A stretch of DNA of 64,000 nucleotides from Ricinus communis (Eukaryota > Streptophyta > Magnoliopsida > Malpighiales > Euphorbiaceae), in assembly GCF_019578655.1 (NCBI RefSeq), contig NC_063264.1, positions 9,651,213 through 9,715,212 on the forward strand, written 5' to 3'. The number at the start of each line of letters is the position of its first letter. Position 1 is the stretch's first letter. The translations under genes and the position numbers were made by a program. Positions 36,109 to 48,400 of the stretch are shown here, piece after piece. The notes below the pieces were generated by a model. The model saw nothing but the letters and a program-made list of their open reading frames with translations, did not search any database and was not told where the DNA came from.

Positions 36109-37257
36109 TTTTTTCACGTTTTTTAAAGCACCCCTTGAAAAGGTTTGCTTGACTCCTATAAGCAGTATTGCAGAGATGCTCTTCCTGTGTTTCAGCACTT
36201 AAAAAGATGTTACCTAGTTCTATAACAGAAATCCACTCTACCATACTTATTTATTTATTCATTTATTTCCATCCAAATCAAGAGGGAGTTGACACTTGCT
36301 AGTTGCTAGGGTTTTGAGCTTTATACAGCAAAGCTCCTTTTTAAAAAAAAAAAAAAGAAATTATCCACCTATGTAGAACTCTTTTGTTATTTAATAGGTA
36401 CTGTAAGAACTTATTACTGCATTTTTTTTTCTCATAGTTTAGGGTTTTGATCCTTCTAAACATTTAAGAGATGAGTGTTATTTGATGCCTCATCATTTCA
36501 TTGTTGTAGTACTAATTCTACTTCTACTCTTGTAGTGTTCTCTTTTTATCTCTTGAGATAAGAAGAACAGCATCAATGTTATAAACTGATCAGAGGCAAT
36601 TGATAAAAATATATGAAGTAAAATTTTGACATAGTTCAATGTTTTAAAACAGATAAAACAGTGATTTTAAACTGTTTCCTTTAACAATTTTAAAGGGTAT
36701 TCTAGTTCTTGGAGATTTTAGGGTTAGCACACCTAAACAGAATAGTGGTTATAAAGGTAGTTATATGAATAATAGCCAGCATATAATAACATCTTGATCA
36801 CTGTAATAAGGTTATGCATGAAGTAACGCACAGAAAGCAGCTGCTTATATATAAGAATTAGTTACACAGAGTATTGAATTAATGCAAATGAGACAAAATC
36901 AAAAACATTTTTAAACCTGTACAAACATGAACAAATGCATCCAGCTAAATTGATCTTTAGATATGTTTGTTGTACTAGTACAACACAAACCCAGATAGCT
37001 ATTAATTAAATTTTGTATTTCTCTTTGGGTCTGAAAGATTACATATAAATATCATATCTATGTATATAAATCTGTACCTAGCTACTCTCCCATGTAGGGA
37101 GATATGAACACTTGACAAAGAATAAAAACCTAGTTACAATTAATTAATATAGGCCAAACCCAGAACAGAATATAGAAGAATAAGGTAGATCATAAGAGAA
37201 ATAATGGCAAGAACATATATAAAAGCTGGGAAAATCAAAGCACTGACTGACAACCTT

Positions 37258-37285
37258 AGAGAGAGAGAGAGAGAGAGAGAGAGAG
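37258..37285. repeat. (GA)n microsatellite 3' of SPL
   Basis: About 14 GA units, some 150 bp past the SPL stop, probably in its 3' UTR or flank. Confidence 0.9.
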
Positions 37286-37437
37286 CATAAAACTGCACTA
37301 TTTTTGTAGGTGTATCAGTTCAGGAACAAAATGGAAGCCAAAAGTTTTGAGTTTTTATAGGGTATAGTGTAATGATCTGTGATCAAACACACAGATATCT
37401 AAAGGCACCAAAACCAAAACAGACATAACTCGTTGTT

Positions 37438-39158
37438 CTAATAAGAAAGCTTGAGGGACAAATCAATAGAATTAGAAGAAGAAGCATTAGATGCAGTATA
37501 ATTATAACCACTATAATCAGAAGTTGTAAGACAAGAAGCTTCACCACTCCCCACTACTGCAACTGAACAAGCTTCTGCGGTAGGAAATTCCATTTCCTTG
37601 AAACAAGTGCTGATGCTTTTACCAGTACTGCTTCTTCCTGGGAAAAAATCATACTCCATAAACACACTTCCACCACTTGGGTTTCCTTTTCTGCGGATTG
37701 CCAACACTTCTGCACCCTTCAAAACCCACAAACCAAAACAATCAATACTCAACAGACTTCATTAATAAGAAAGTTAAAAATAGGAAAAACAAAAGACACT
37801 TTCTTGACCAGTTTATGATTAGTATGAGACTAATATGCATTACCTCACTGATATTATGATGATTAGCATAAACGGCAGTTCTTGTAGCTCTAGCACCGTA
37901 ACAACTTGGATCATAATTTAGGTCCATGTTATTCTCAAGATTTGATCCTAGAAATTCAGTGACATTCGCTGGTGTTATCTCTGGAAGCTGTTGATCCCTC
38001 CTTCCGTTGTTCTCTTCGCTGAATCTCTTCTTCTGCAACAAAGATTGACATTATCATTAACAAATGCGGTGACAAAAATCTAGCAAAATTTTGTGTAGAT
38101 AACAAAAGAAGTGCTTTAAGAGATGAAAGAACCATTAAGTGAGTCTAGTATAGAACATAGAGCTAATGTAATAAGTACTTCAGATGATTTCTACATTTTC
38201 AAAAGAGAAGGAAAAAAAAAGAGAAGACTGAAACTGTTATTTTCTTTTCCTTTCTTGCTCTTTCTTGGAAGTCAAACAGTAATTCTTGAAACTGTCCAAC
38301 CTTAAACAGGCATAAGGATCAGATCAAAGAAAGTTTTAATACTGATTCAAATTGCAAGGATTGAATAAGGCATTTGACAATCTGGGAAGAACAGAAGAGT
38401 TCCTTAGACATAACCAAGACTAAAGCACCTATATGACATGTTGATCATGAGGATTAAGTAACTCAAGAAGTATTCCTTTTCCCTTTTATTTTTTTCTTTC
38501 TTTCCAGATATAATTTCTCTAGAGACAAGCAGAAATTACTAAAAACATCGAAACGCAAAAAAGAAAAAAATAAATCCTCCGAACAAACCTTGAAGCCAAA
38601 TTCAGAGGTGGGACTAGAATGCTCAAAATCCTGTACAATCTTTGGCATTGAAGAGAGCTCGTTAGAGTTCTCAAACACAGGACCAGCACTACTATTTCCA
38701 ACCGGAGCTCCAAACATATATGGATTAACCACAAACTGACCCAAATGAGAGCTATTACCATTCTCTATCTTCTCAACCACTAGGCCTTGATCATAACTCA
38801 AAAACCCACCACCATTAATCACAGGTGGCGCACCATAGTTAACTGAGTAGTGAACAGGGAAACTCTGGATCGGGTCGGGTACAGGTAGATGAGCGGGTTG
38901 AAGGTTAAAAGGCTCAAGTTTGTTGTTTTCTTGAATGTTTTTCAATCTTTCTTGGAGCCTTAGCCTTTCAAGCTGAGCTACACCCATTCCTCTTTGTGGT
39001 ATCTTCTTGCGAGGTTGACCTTTGCTGGGCTTTCTCCCACGGTTAGTTAGTGATGTTTCTTGTTTAGGTGGAGCTGCTTGAATGTGGGTTTTAGTGGGTT
39101 CTTGTTTTTGGTTAGTACTAGCAGTGTTGGCCATGAGAAGGTATGGTAGTGTAGCCAT
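37438..39158 (-). CDS. SPL/NZZ: SPOROCYTELESS/NOZZLE transcriptional regulator (SPEAR family)
   Basis: Three exons, 39158-38589, 38032-37844 and 37716-37438, all phase 0 with GT-AG introns, give 345 residues. The N-terminus MATLPYLLMA matches the family start. The basic block RGRKPSKGQPRKKIPQRG (40-57) and the SPEAR helix GMGVAQLERLRLQERL (57-72) are the DNA-binding-like and TCP-contact region. LPVPDPIQSFP (91-101), the FKKKRFSEENN junction of exons 1 and 2, and MEYDFFPG (273-280) match NZZ itself rather than the TIE/SPEAR2-4 paralogues. The C-terminus IDLSLKL (337-343) is an EAR motif that recruits TOPLESS. NZZ represses TCP targets and starts sporocyte formation in anthers and ovules, in the nucleus. 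The gene looks intact, and its three-exon form agrees with Arabidopsis. Confidence 0.94.
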
Positions 39159-39700
39159 TGAAGAGAAGAAAGAGAGTTTTGGTTATGAAAGTTGAAATGA
39201 AAGAAATTGGTTTTTATTATAAGAGAAAAAGATGGCAACTTTTCAAAGAAAATAAAAAAAAAAAAAAGGTTTTTTTGAGAGATTTTTGAAGGCAAAATGC
39301 TTGTATATGTAACACAAATTGCTGATATATGTATCATTTACTCTCACTGTCTCACACTCATTGATAATTTGTTATTTCCAGATAAATTATAACCAGAATG
39401 TCTCTACCTGGAAACAGTAAAATAATCGTGGAAATAGCAACCTTGTGTTTTCGAAAGATAAAATGGCCAACCTTATGTAATAACAGAAGCTGAACCCGAC
39501 TCTCACTTACTTGTCGTGTATTCCACTTGCGTTTTAAGAAGAGCACTTCTTCTGCACTAAAGATTGCAGTACACGTGCCTCCAAAATGTGAAACAAAAAA
39601 GGAGGGGGGGGATTTTTGTTGAGGGTGGGGCCCAATGACACGTGTTACATACCAGAGACAAGGTTAAATCGAATTGTACCAGGCACCGCGGTCGGAGCCA
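39159..39700 (-). promoter_or_regulatory. Upstream region of SPL with two G-boxes
   Basis: CACGTG occurs at 39572-39577 and 39639-39644, about 415 and 480 bp upstream of the SPL ATG. A G-run (39605-39610) and a GGTGGGGCCC stretch lie beside them. I could not place a TATA box or a CArG box with confidence. Confidence 0.35.
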
Positions 39701-42359
39701 TAGGGGTATTATCCTGTGGGGAAGATGTTAAAACAAGAAAGCAGGTACAAACATAGCCCACTGTGTCAGTTTCGTCCAAATTAGCAATATATGATCGCTA
39801 GGGTTCTCTTTTTAAGTGTTTGTAAAGCAAGAAGAAAAGGGTACTTTCTGGTCGATCATGAAAATTAGTTGCTGCTGCCCTGCCACTTCTTCAGTGGTGG
39901 TGGATGGTGGTGGTGGTGGTGACGGTGGTGATCTTGTGGATCATGAATAACAAGGAGCTTCATTATTGATCTGAAATTGAAGGGTTTACAAAAGAAATAG
40001 AAAATGATAAAAGAAGAGTATTTTGGGACAATCATATAGTAAGATTTGGTCATGAATGGATGAATCTGCCTATGCTATAGGCTAGCAATGATGCTTCCTT
40101 CACATTTAGAAACATCAAAAAGCTGACTCCATGTGGTACTTTCTAATATGGTAACCTATTGTTTCAGCAAATTAACTATATTTCATTTTAGGTTGCCATC
40201 TTCAATTCTTTGAAAAAGAAAAAGGAAAAAAAATCTGGAAAAACCAAAAAAAAAAAAAAAGAAGAAGAAGAAAAGAATGCGACTTTCTGTCTAGAACTGA
40301 AATCTTCATATTTTTCCTTCTAATTTGGAGTACTAGGTTTGTTAGCAGGTGTAAAAAGAAGGTAAATCCTAAGTGATAAACTCAATTTGTTTGTGTAAGG
40401 AAGATACAATGTATGTATCTGGCTTTCCCCTTAACTACCGTACGAGTTAAGAGTTTAAATTTCAGGATTAGACTAACAAAGTTATTAAAAAAATGCAGTT
40501 TCTACCGCAAAACAAAATTACATGATACTATATGCTTAAAAGAAATATCAATGTACTTGTAGCCTTGAACACATCAATGTGGTCTTTACCTAAACCCTAA
40601 ATTTTTCATCAATTTTTAGCAACTATTTTTTATAGTTGCTATTGTCTTAGTCCTCAGTTGGTCGTTATATGGTCACTAATTAATCTCCATTAGCCAATAA
40701 TCACCTCATTCTCCTAGCTAACACTCTTCCCCTCTATATCAGTTTGTTCTCTTTGAAGTTCTTGTTAATCTCTTTAATGTTATAATTAATATTTGCGTTC
40801 TGATTAATAAGGAATATTAAGATTTTTCTACAAATAAAGAGGGAAATTAGTTCTCTCAACCTCATCTTCTGAGAAGGTTTTGTTTTGTTTTTTTTTTGTA
40901 CCTAAGGAAATAATAGAGAAAAACCGGTTCAGAGAGCAGTTGCAAAACAATCATGATTTAAAACAAATTCTCTATCAACCCTTATCCCATTGGAACAAAA
41001 AAGGAGAAAATGTCCCATGTATAGCCAGCTAGGAATTAGGATGAACACACACATATATATAATATTATATGTCGCTTTCAATCTGTTCATAAACCCAAAA
41101 TGCTCTAGCCACGTTCCATGATCATCATGAGCTATTACCCAATGCTATAGATACGAGATTGATGGTAATATATATATATATATATATTCTTTGAGAATTT
41201 ATAATTTTCGCATGCAGCTAATGTAATACTCATGCTAAAATGAAGTTCATAATAAATATATTTATTTGCATTCCGTCGGTTCAATTTAAAATATCTGATT
41301 GAATAAATTAAGTTTTTAAAACTATAAAATGGATTTAAATTAGATATTAAAATTCATATTTTAAAAAATTAAATTAATATTATTTTTATAAATAAAAAAT
41401 ATAAATCAAAGCGAGTTATTGTAATTTGTTTTTTCTTCAGAATTCTGCTCCTAATAAGTACAAACAATATACTTCTATAAAGAAAGTACAAACAATAATA
41501 GATTTCCTAAAGGACAATTTTCTTCCAAGTTATATGGCAATAAAATAATTGTGTTGGCCACATAATATTAATTTTGTTTGAACACACAATGGTTACCCTG
41601 TATGCTTTTATTTGGTCCAGGCATATTATATTATAAGATGGAGATTGCATCATTTGAAAGGGTAATTAACAATTATAGCTAAACTCAGTTATGTTGTGAA
41701 AAAATCATTTGATTTCATATAACCATGGGTTTATTTAATCCCATTCAATTTCAAACTCATCAAGTTGAAGTAATTAATAATTAAAATGTATTGATTAATT
41801 TCAAATTTTTCATTTAATCTTAACACAAATTTATATAAATACAGACCAAAAAGTCTCTTTCAATCCCCACCAACAACGTTGTGATGTGACTAACCAACAA
41901 GTGTTGATACGATTCTGGTATCTCAATCCAACCCTGCAAAAAAGAAAAATACCATAGTTATATTATTAATAAAAAATAAAAAAATAATTATATTTAGCGA
42001 GTATAAAAACACGGTAATTTCAGTGTACTTACATATTTATTATAGTCAAAAGTTCGTATCTTAATTTGAGGAAAATTTTAATTTTAAATTCCTCTCATTT
42101 AGAACTAAAAGAAATTAATATAATCTCTAATTGCATTAAATTTTCTTATGAATAAAAAATATTATACTTACAAATAACTATTCAAATGATATAAAAATAT
42201 TTATTAAATTTAAATTGATTATGGAATTTCTAGTAGTATGTAAAAGAATAATTTAACACAAATTAAGACATAAAAATTGTTCTAGCCAGTCATATTTATT
42301 TCACCATGATACAATATTGTGATCGAATTTATATTTTTGAAAAGTTTTTGGCACCTTAG
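39701..42359. other. Intergenic region, no gene seen
   Basis: AT-rich with short A and TA tracts (41168-41188). A GGT-rich stretch at 39895-39930 reads as His codons on the minus strand and is low complexity. No coding or RNA feature is recognised. Confidence 0.55.
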
Positions 42360-42419
42360 ATCAAGATAATGGATGACAAATTCTGGAAGATCTGATAACT
42401 GGGACTAGTGGTCTCCACA

Positions 42420-42800
42420 TGCCACGTGGCAAAATGGGTTCTCGCCTCTTGGATTGGATGCTAAGGTAGGTGTAGAGTAGTGTATAGGAGCAGTAGATTA
42501 TGCATAGGATTGTAAGAAAATTGTACTAGGGTTTGAGGGAAGAGAAGAGAAGAGAATAGAATAGGCGGCTGAGAAAGGAGAGAGTTGGCACGTGTGAGGG
42601 CGGGATTCCTCCGGGACTGGGTTGCTGGGTATAGGCAGACATTGAGGGATTCTCGGGTTCTGGGGAGCAGATTGTGCCCTGCATGGAATGCTTAGGGATT
42701 TGAGCTATTATATGTATTTGCATACTTTTATATAGATACACTAGAGATGCGGCTAGGGTTTGCCTTCCATGACAATGGGGACCATCTCACACGTGCTATG
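42420..42800 (-). promoter_or_regulatory. Promoter-like, GC-richer unit with TATA, telo-boxes and G-boxes
   Basis: Read on the minus strand, there is a G-box at 42790-42795, a telo-box AAACCCTAG near 42760, and TCTATATAAAAG at 42725-42736. These are followed by about 200 bp of clearly GC-richer sequence, a second telo-box (about 42530), a CT-rich stretch, and G-boxes at 42589-42594 and 42421-42430 (palindrome GCCACGTGGC). Telo-boxes near TATA boxes mark many plant translation and snoRNA genes. The only frame of note (42741-42526, 71 codons) is unrecognised. This may be a noncoding transcript or a small peptide gene. Confidence 0.35.
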
Positions 42801-45422
42801 TTAATCCAACTTAACTCCACATATTTTCCTTTTATTTCTTTTTTTTTTTCCCTAATGAGAAAAAGAAAAAGATTGGAATTTAGAAATCTTCACACTAAAT
42901 TTGTGGGTACCCAGTTCACTTGACATGTTTTTTTCTTTAAACTTCAATATATAATCCCTTTTAACTATTTCCATGTATTGCACCTAACCATTATATGTAA
43001 ATGATACGCGTGTGATACATTCTGCATCTCCAAATCATCTCCTCGGATGAATCGTGAGAGCGTGTGTAATTAAAGAACTATATAACAGTGAATGCAAATT
43101 TCATGATTATTTCTTTTTTTTTTTTAATTATTTTTTAACAATATTTTTGCTTTGTTCACTAGAGTAACTGTTAGTTTAGGCTTTATGCAACTTGTGAAAG
43201 ATCTAACTATTTTAGTACAAAATAGCCAAAAAGATCCTATCCCCACACCCTCCTCTCCCATACCTAAATTAAAAGTATCAAACTCAAACTTCTTAAAGGA
43301 CCACAAAGGATACATATGTAATTATTTTACATCTCAATCTCAACTGAGATTTCCTATCTTTATTTTTTTTCCATTTTTGCCCTTACCCATCGACCCCACA
43401 GGCACCATGTTGTCTGAAAAACCTCTCCTCTAAATAGACTTCATAGGACATAGCAAGTCCCGGAAGAGACTTTTTTTTTTTTTTTCCTTAAGAAAATTAA
43501 AGGCCAAAGAAATGAAACATGTTGGTGGGATGAATCGTAGCCGTCCAAAGAGGACAAATCTATGCATCAAATATTAGAGGTTCTCTAATATTTTTGTACA
43601 GTTTCTATGTTATTTATGCATGAAGAGGTTACTGTCAACTGTAGTTAGTTGTGTTGGTCACTGCAACAGAAAAATAAAATAAAATAGAAAGGGGTACAAA
43701 GACAAATTAAAGCAAATTATGTGTGTGACATGTCTAGATACATGCAATAAATTAAGGACACTTAGTGTGTTTTTGTTCATTAGAGGTCCGGGGGTTCATG
43801 AGTTACAGCTACAAAATGTGATAAATTCTCTACCCTTTATTTTATTTACAATATGTTACTTCTTATATGTATTTTATTTGAGTCCTTAGGCAAAAGAAAA
43901 GTGTCAACATTTATTGTGACGCCTTTGACAACGTAAAGTTAGTCCACCCAATTGTGTAATGATAGAATTATTTAGGTATATAAATTGGGTAACTCTTACT
44001 TGTACTGGTATATGCGCATCGTAACGAACGAGAATAACATATATATACGAGTGTTTTAGTGTATATATAGTTAAAGTGAATTTAAAGCGTGTTTGATAAG
44101 ACCTTTACGGATGATAAAACACTACCTCAAGAGATTTAACACAGTTATATACTTAAAGTTCGAATTTAAAATTTTAGCAACATGTAAATATATAAGTGAT
44201 TTACACTTTTAATATTAATTAAATAATTTATACAATACTTATTTATTTAAAACTAATAAATATATCGGTTTAATATATAGGTAGAATAAGACAAACAAAA
44301 ATATTCTATATAAATTTACTTAAGAATCCCTAATTGAATTCTAACTTATTATTTATTTTAAATAAGGTTGACACTACAAATTATTTTTTTAATTTATTCA
44401 AATTAACATATGTAATTAGTATAAAAACAAATTCATAGTGATCTAGGTTTATATAAATTTATAATATTATATAACTCTTTGATTAACATCCTTAATTTGA
44501 GCAATGTCTTAATATCAAAGAGATTACTTGTGGGGAGAGAAAAATAGAAAAAAAGTATGAAAATAAAAAATAAAAATTATAAAAACAACACTGAGTGGTG
44601 TATTAAAAATAAATTTTTTTCTTAAACACTATGTACAAAATTTTGAAAAGAGAAAACAAAAACAATTTTAACAAACACATTTCATTTTTTTTATTTAAAA
44701 AAAATAAATGAAAAACATAAAACAAAAACAATAATAATAACAATAACAAATACCCTTATATTTGTTGTTTTTTATTAGTCACTTTGACAGCTTTAATGAA
44801 CCGAAGAACGAAATAATAGAGAAGAATGTCGTTCATCTTCCTCATGATCTTGTTATCCAGATTTTCTTTCTTATTATCAAGAAGAGAAATTTGTACCTGA
44901 AAATGGTGTTTTAGCTAATTAATAATGGGATTTAAAGATTACTATTGCAGTGCTATTAACTAATTTGATCCAAAACAAGAAGCAATACATCGACTTTTTG
45001 TTTTTTTAAGAAAAAAATCGACCAAATATGAGCTTTCATCTCTTGCCAGCTTTTCAAAAGAACCGATTTTGCAAAGATCTAATACAATTTTAAAATTTAA
45101 TGATCGAAATTTGTAATAGTGTTGGTCCATATATATATAATTACTCACGATTAGAAGTTTGTATTATTATTTATTAATAAAACGCATACTTAAAATTGAA
45201 AAAGTGTTAAACCATAGATTTGTTTTCTTTTGTACTTTTACCATATGTTATAGTTGTTGCTCTGCTTAAGATTATAACTTTTGGCAGGTGCCTTTTTGAA
45301 GTGTTGTTGCTTCTGATGCAACTTTTTAGTTTCTACAAATGCACTCCAAACTCACTATCCATTCAGTAAGACTAAATTATCATCTTCATTTGATGTACAA
45401 AACTGTGAGATTGACCTATTTT
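42801..45422. other. Intergenic region 3' of TRM5, AT-rich
   Basis: No gene is recognised. It includes a SINE-like motif (44100-44180) and A/T-rich low complexity. Open frames at 43124-43433 overlap on both strands and have no family resemblance. Confidence 0.5.
44100..44180 (+). repeat. SINE-like dispersed motif, copy 3
   Basis: ACCTTTACGGATGATAAAAC... ACACAGTTATATACTTAAAG and TTCGAATTTAAAATTTT is the best-preserved copy of the three in the window. Confidence 0.4.
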
Positions 45423-48400
45423 TTACTTTGACATGTTACTTGCAAATGCTACACTCTCAGGAAGCCTAAATGATGCACATAACATCCATTTTCCAGGTGC
45501 AACCAGACGTACTCTTCGCATTTCTACATGAACTGCTGCTTCTGCTAATGCAATTCTTATCCGCTGCGTTTACAGTTCATTTTAAAAGTTAAAGAAAGAA
45601 AAGAATTAGCATGATAACTAACTGCAGTGTAAAAAGAAGAGAAGAAAGTAGACCGACCTCGTGAAACTCGAATTCCGGATCATGAGCTTTGGAGAATCCA
45701 TAAACATGGATCATTGGTAGAGCAACTTCTCTTTTCTTGGGATTGTCTTTGAATAAACCCCTGAAAGCATCTGTTAACAGAAGCAAAAAGAGAAAACATT
45801 AAGAGAGAGTGAGCCTAGTTCTAAAAATTTATTCTTAAACAACTGTCTGTTTTGTAGTTTATAGCGATCCTGGTACATTCTGCTATGGTTAATGATGGAA
45901 TTATCATAAATAGTATTCTCATAATTCATTCAACCATACTATATGTCTAGACAAGCTGGGAAACTTGGAACTACACGTTCTAATTGAATACAGATTACGA
46001 AAGACCCAAGATGAGTAAATAATCAAATCAGCTTTTGGAATGTTAAGTTTACTAAGAAAGTTGAAGAGACCGGAAGTCAGAAAATATGCTGCATACCTAG
46101 ATATTCTGCAGCATCATTAGGCAAATTCATAACCACCTGCGTGATGGTCTGAGCTTTGTCACTTGAGAACATAGCATCTATGAACCTCCTTCCATCCATA
46201 TTAAAGACCTATAAAATTGATAATGCGAGTAATGAATTCAAAGCACTTTGGTAAGAACTAACTCCATTGATGAAAAATAAATAAGACTAGATTTCCACAC
46301 AGAATAATCTCAGGGATACAGGCTCACATCAGAACTGCAACAGCAACTGAACTTACTATTTTTCTGCTCCTTTAGTGATGCTACTTCCTAATGTAATTAG
46401 ACTTTACCTATATTTTAACCCAACGCAGCTAATCTCATCATCATTCATCTAATCATTATTTAGGAAAAAGATTTAAAAAGAAAAAATTAATACAAACAGG
46501 CAATGGTGATATGCATTGAGATTATAGGTTCTGTAGTCGCATAAATTTTCTACTTAACATACCAAGGAAAAACAGAAAAGAGTAACTAAGAACATTATTT
46601 AAATGATTTAAAAGGCACTCTACCACACCTTAACCTTTCTCTCAAGCTTGTTTAATACGCTATTTCTCTCCAAATAATCAACAGCACAAGGGTTCAAATC
46701 ATTGGCATAAACACGCTTTACTATTGTTGCAGCAGATAAAGCTATTGGACCAACACCAGAAAAAACATCACCTACCAAGTGCAAAGAAAAAAAGGAAACA
46801 GGTCAGCACATTGGTAGAGCTTCTGCACAAATAAAAGGCATGGCTTTGGAGCATAACCATAAAAAGGTGTTCCAAATGATAAAGTGTTACAACAGCAGGT
46901 ATGTTTTTCTTTTCCCCAGTAGAAGTTTCCATTTCTCAAAAGTAGCCCTTCAACTTATATTAAACTGCCTACAGCGATCAATTATGACAATCACTAATCT
47001 CATAATTCTATATAGATACTTCAAACATACAAACAACATCATTGCGCGTGAATCCATCGAGAAGCCTTTGTCTTTCAGTTGCAAGCCTTGAATTCCAGTA
47101 CCTGCAAAAAGGAACAAACATAAGCCCTTGCTAAAATCCTTTTTTGTTTATCTCTGTTTCAATATCAATCTAGCTTTGATATGCAATATGCATCAGATTG
47201 CAGTAGGGCCTTGAGCAATCATGCAAAACTGAGAAAGCAAGAAAATACATATATGGCATAAGAGGACCATAGAAGGCAGAGGAATTTTTGGCCACTGCAA
47301 GAGAAAATAACAAAGGAATATAGGGGCTTAAGAACTCAAGGTACCTATAATGCATTAAAGCACTCACACTTGTACCCTATGATTTAGAACTAACTAATTT
47401 GTAACAGTTACAGCTAATGAATGATTTTTGGCACCATAAGTTACAACTACTCTTTTTAAGTACTGGTGATGCTGTTCTATCACATGAACATCAAAAGAAT
47501 GATAGTTAATAACTGCACCGTATCAGCTAAATGATGCATGTTAAATGTTCCAACAAAACAAGATAGTTAGAAAGAAGCATCCTTGCTGGCTTAATTCTAA
47601 GAGTTGCATAAGAATGTCAAATATCTTAAGATTCAGTTGAAATCTTGAATAGGCTGCAAGTGAGCAGACATACACTTTTGCTAAATCAACATGAAATCGT
47701 AGTCCATTCTCAACTACCATGGTCACAAGGGAGTGATTTCCTGCTAAAACTTCAAGTTGCATTGTTCTGTAGTCATTTTGTATGGCATCAATCTTATTTA
47801 CAACAGTTTGTATCTTTGGCTTATTTTTATCCAGGACTACCTGTAAAGAGAGACATAGTTTCAGTAGAAATAGTTTGTAAACTGTTTTCAACCCTCCAGT
47901 AGAATGCTAAGATTGTAAAAATTAGAAATTTACAAAAATAAGCACCTTTGCTATAAGTTTTTTGTATGGCATATGCTCGTTTCTCAAGTTCAGATGTGCA
48001 ATATGCCCAACTGTCTCAAATGCTGACGGAATAATTGCACCTTCTGGCAGTAAGGCCTCCAAGACCTGAAGAAATCAATGCTATTAGATTCATAGTCATT
48101 TTGCAACATTTCACAGCAATTCGCAGTAGAACAGGAGGCTATAGCTTACATGTGAATATGATGCCTTTTCAACAACCTACCAAGCAATGGCATGTGTGAA
48201 TTAAGAGCTTAGAAATGGATAGAGCTGCAGGAGAGTCAAACTCATATATGGATGTCCAACACAAGCAACTTTGTTCACCATAATAATGTCCAAACTCTGC
48301 TCAAATTGGAGACAGCTTGGACTCAAGTTCGACTTGCATAAGTACAAGCTCAATTTTGGTTCATTCAACATCATAGTTCAAAGCTTCCACTTAAGACAGC

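Larger units (their letters stand above)
34032..37437. other. Intergenic region between tRNA-Ser copy 2 and SPL
   Basis: AT-rich spacer to about 35.4 kb. After that come a (CT)n tract and a GC-richer patch (35885-36010) that looks like a transcribed leader but opens no recognisable frame. The 77-codon frame at 35676-35909 is the CT tract read as SLSLS. The last 300 bp before 37438 would be SPL 3' UTR. Confidence 0.5.

Noticed and set aside
35916..42627. Shared 15-mer GGGACTGGGTKGCTG at 35916-35930 and 42613-42627, flanking SPL
   Set aside because: One mismatch in 15 bases, with no wider similarity around either site. Chance cannot be excluded, and I see no hairpin or known microRNA match.
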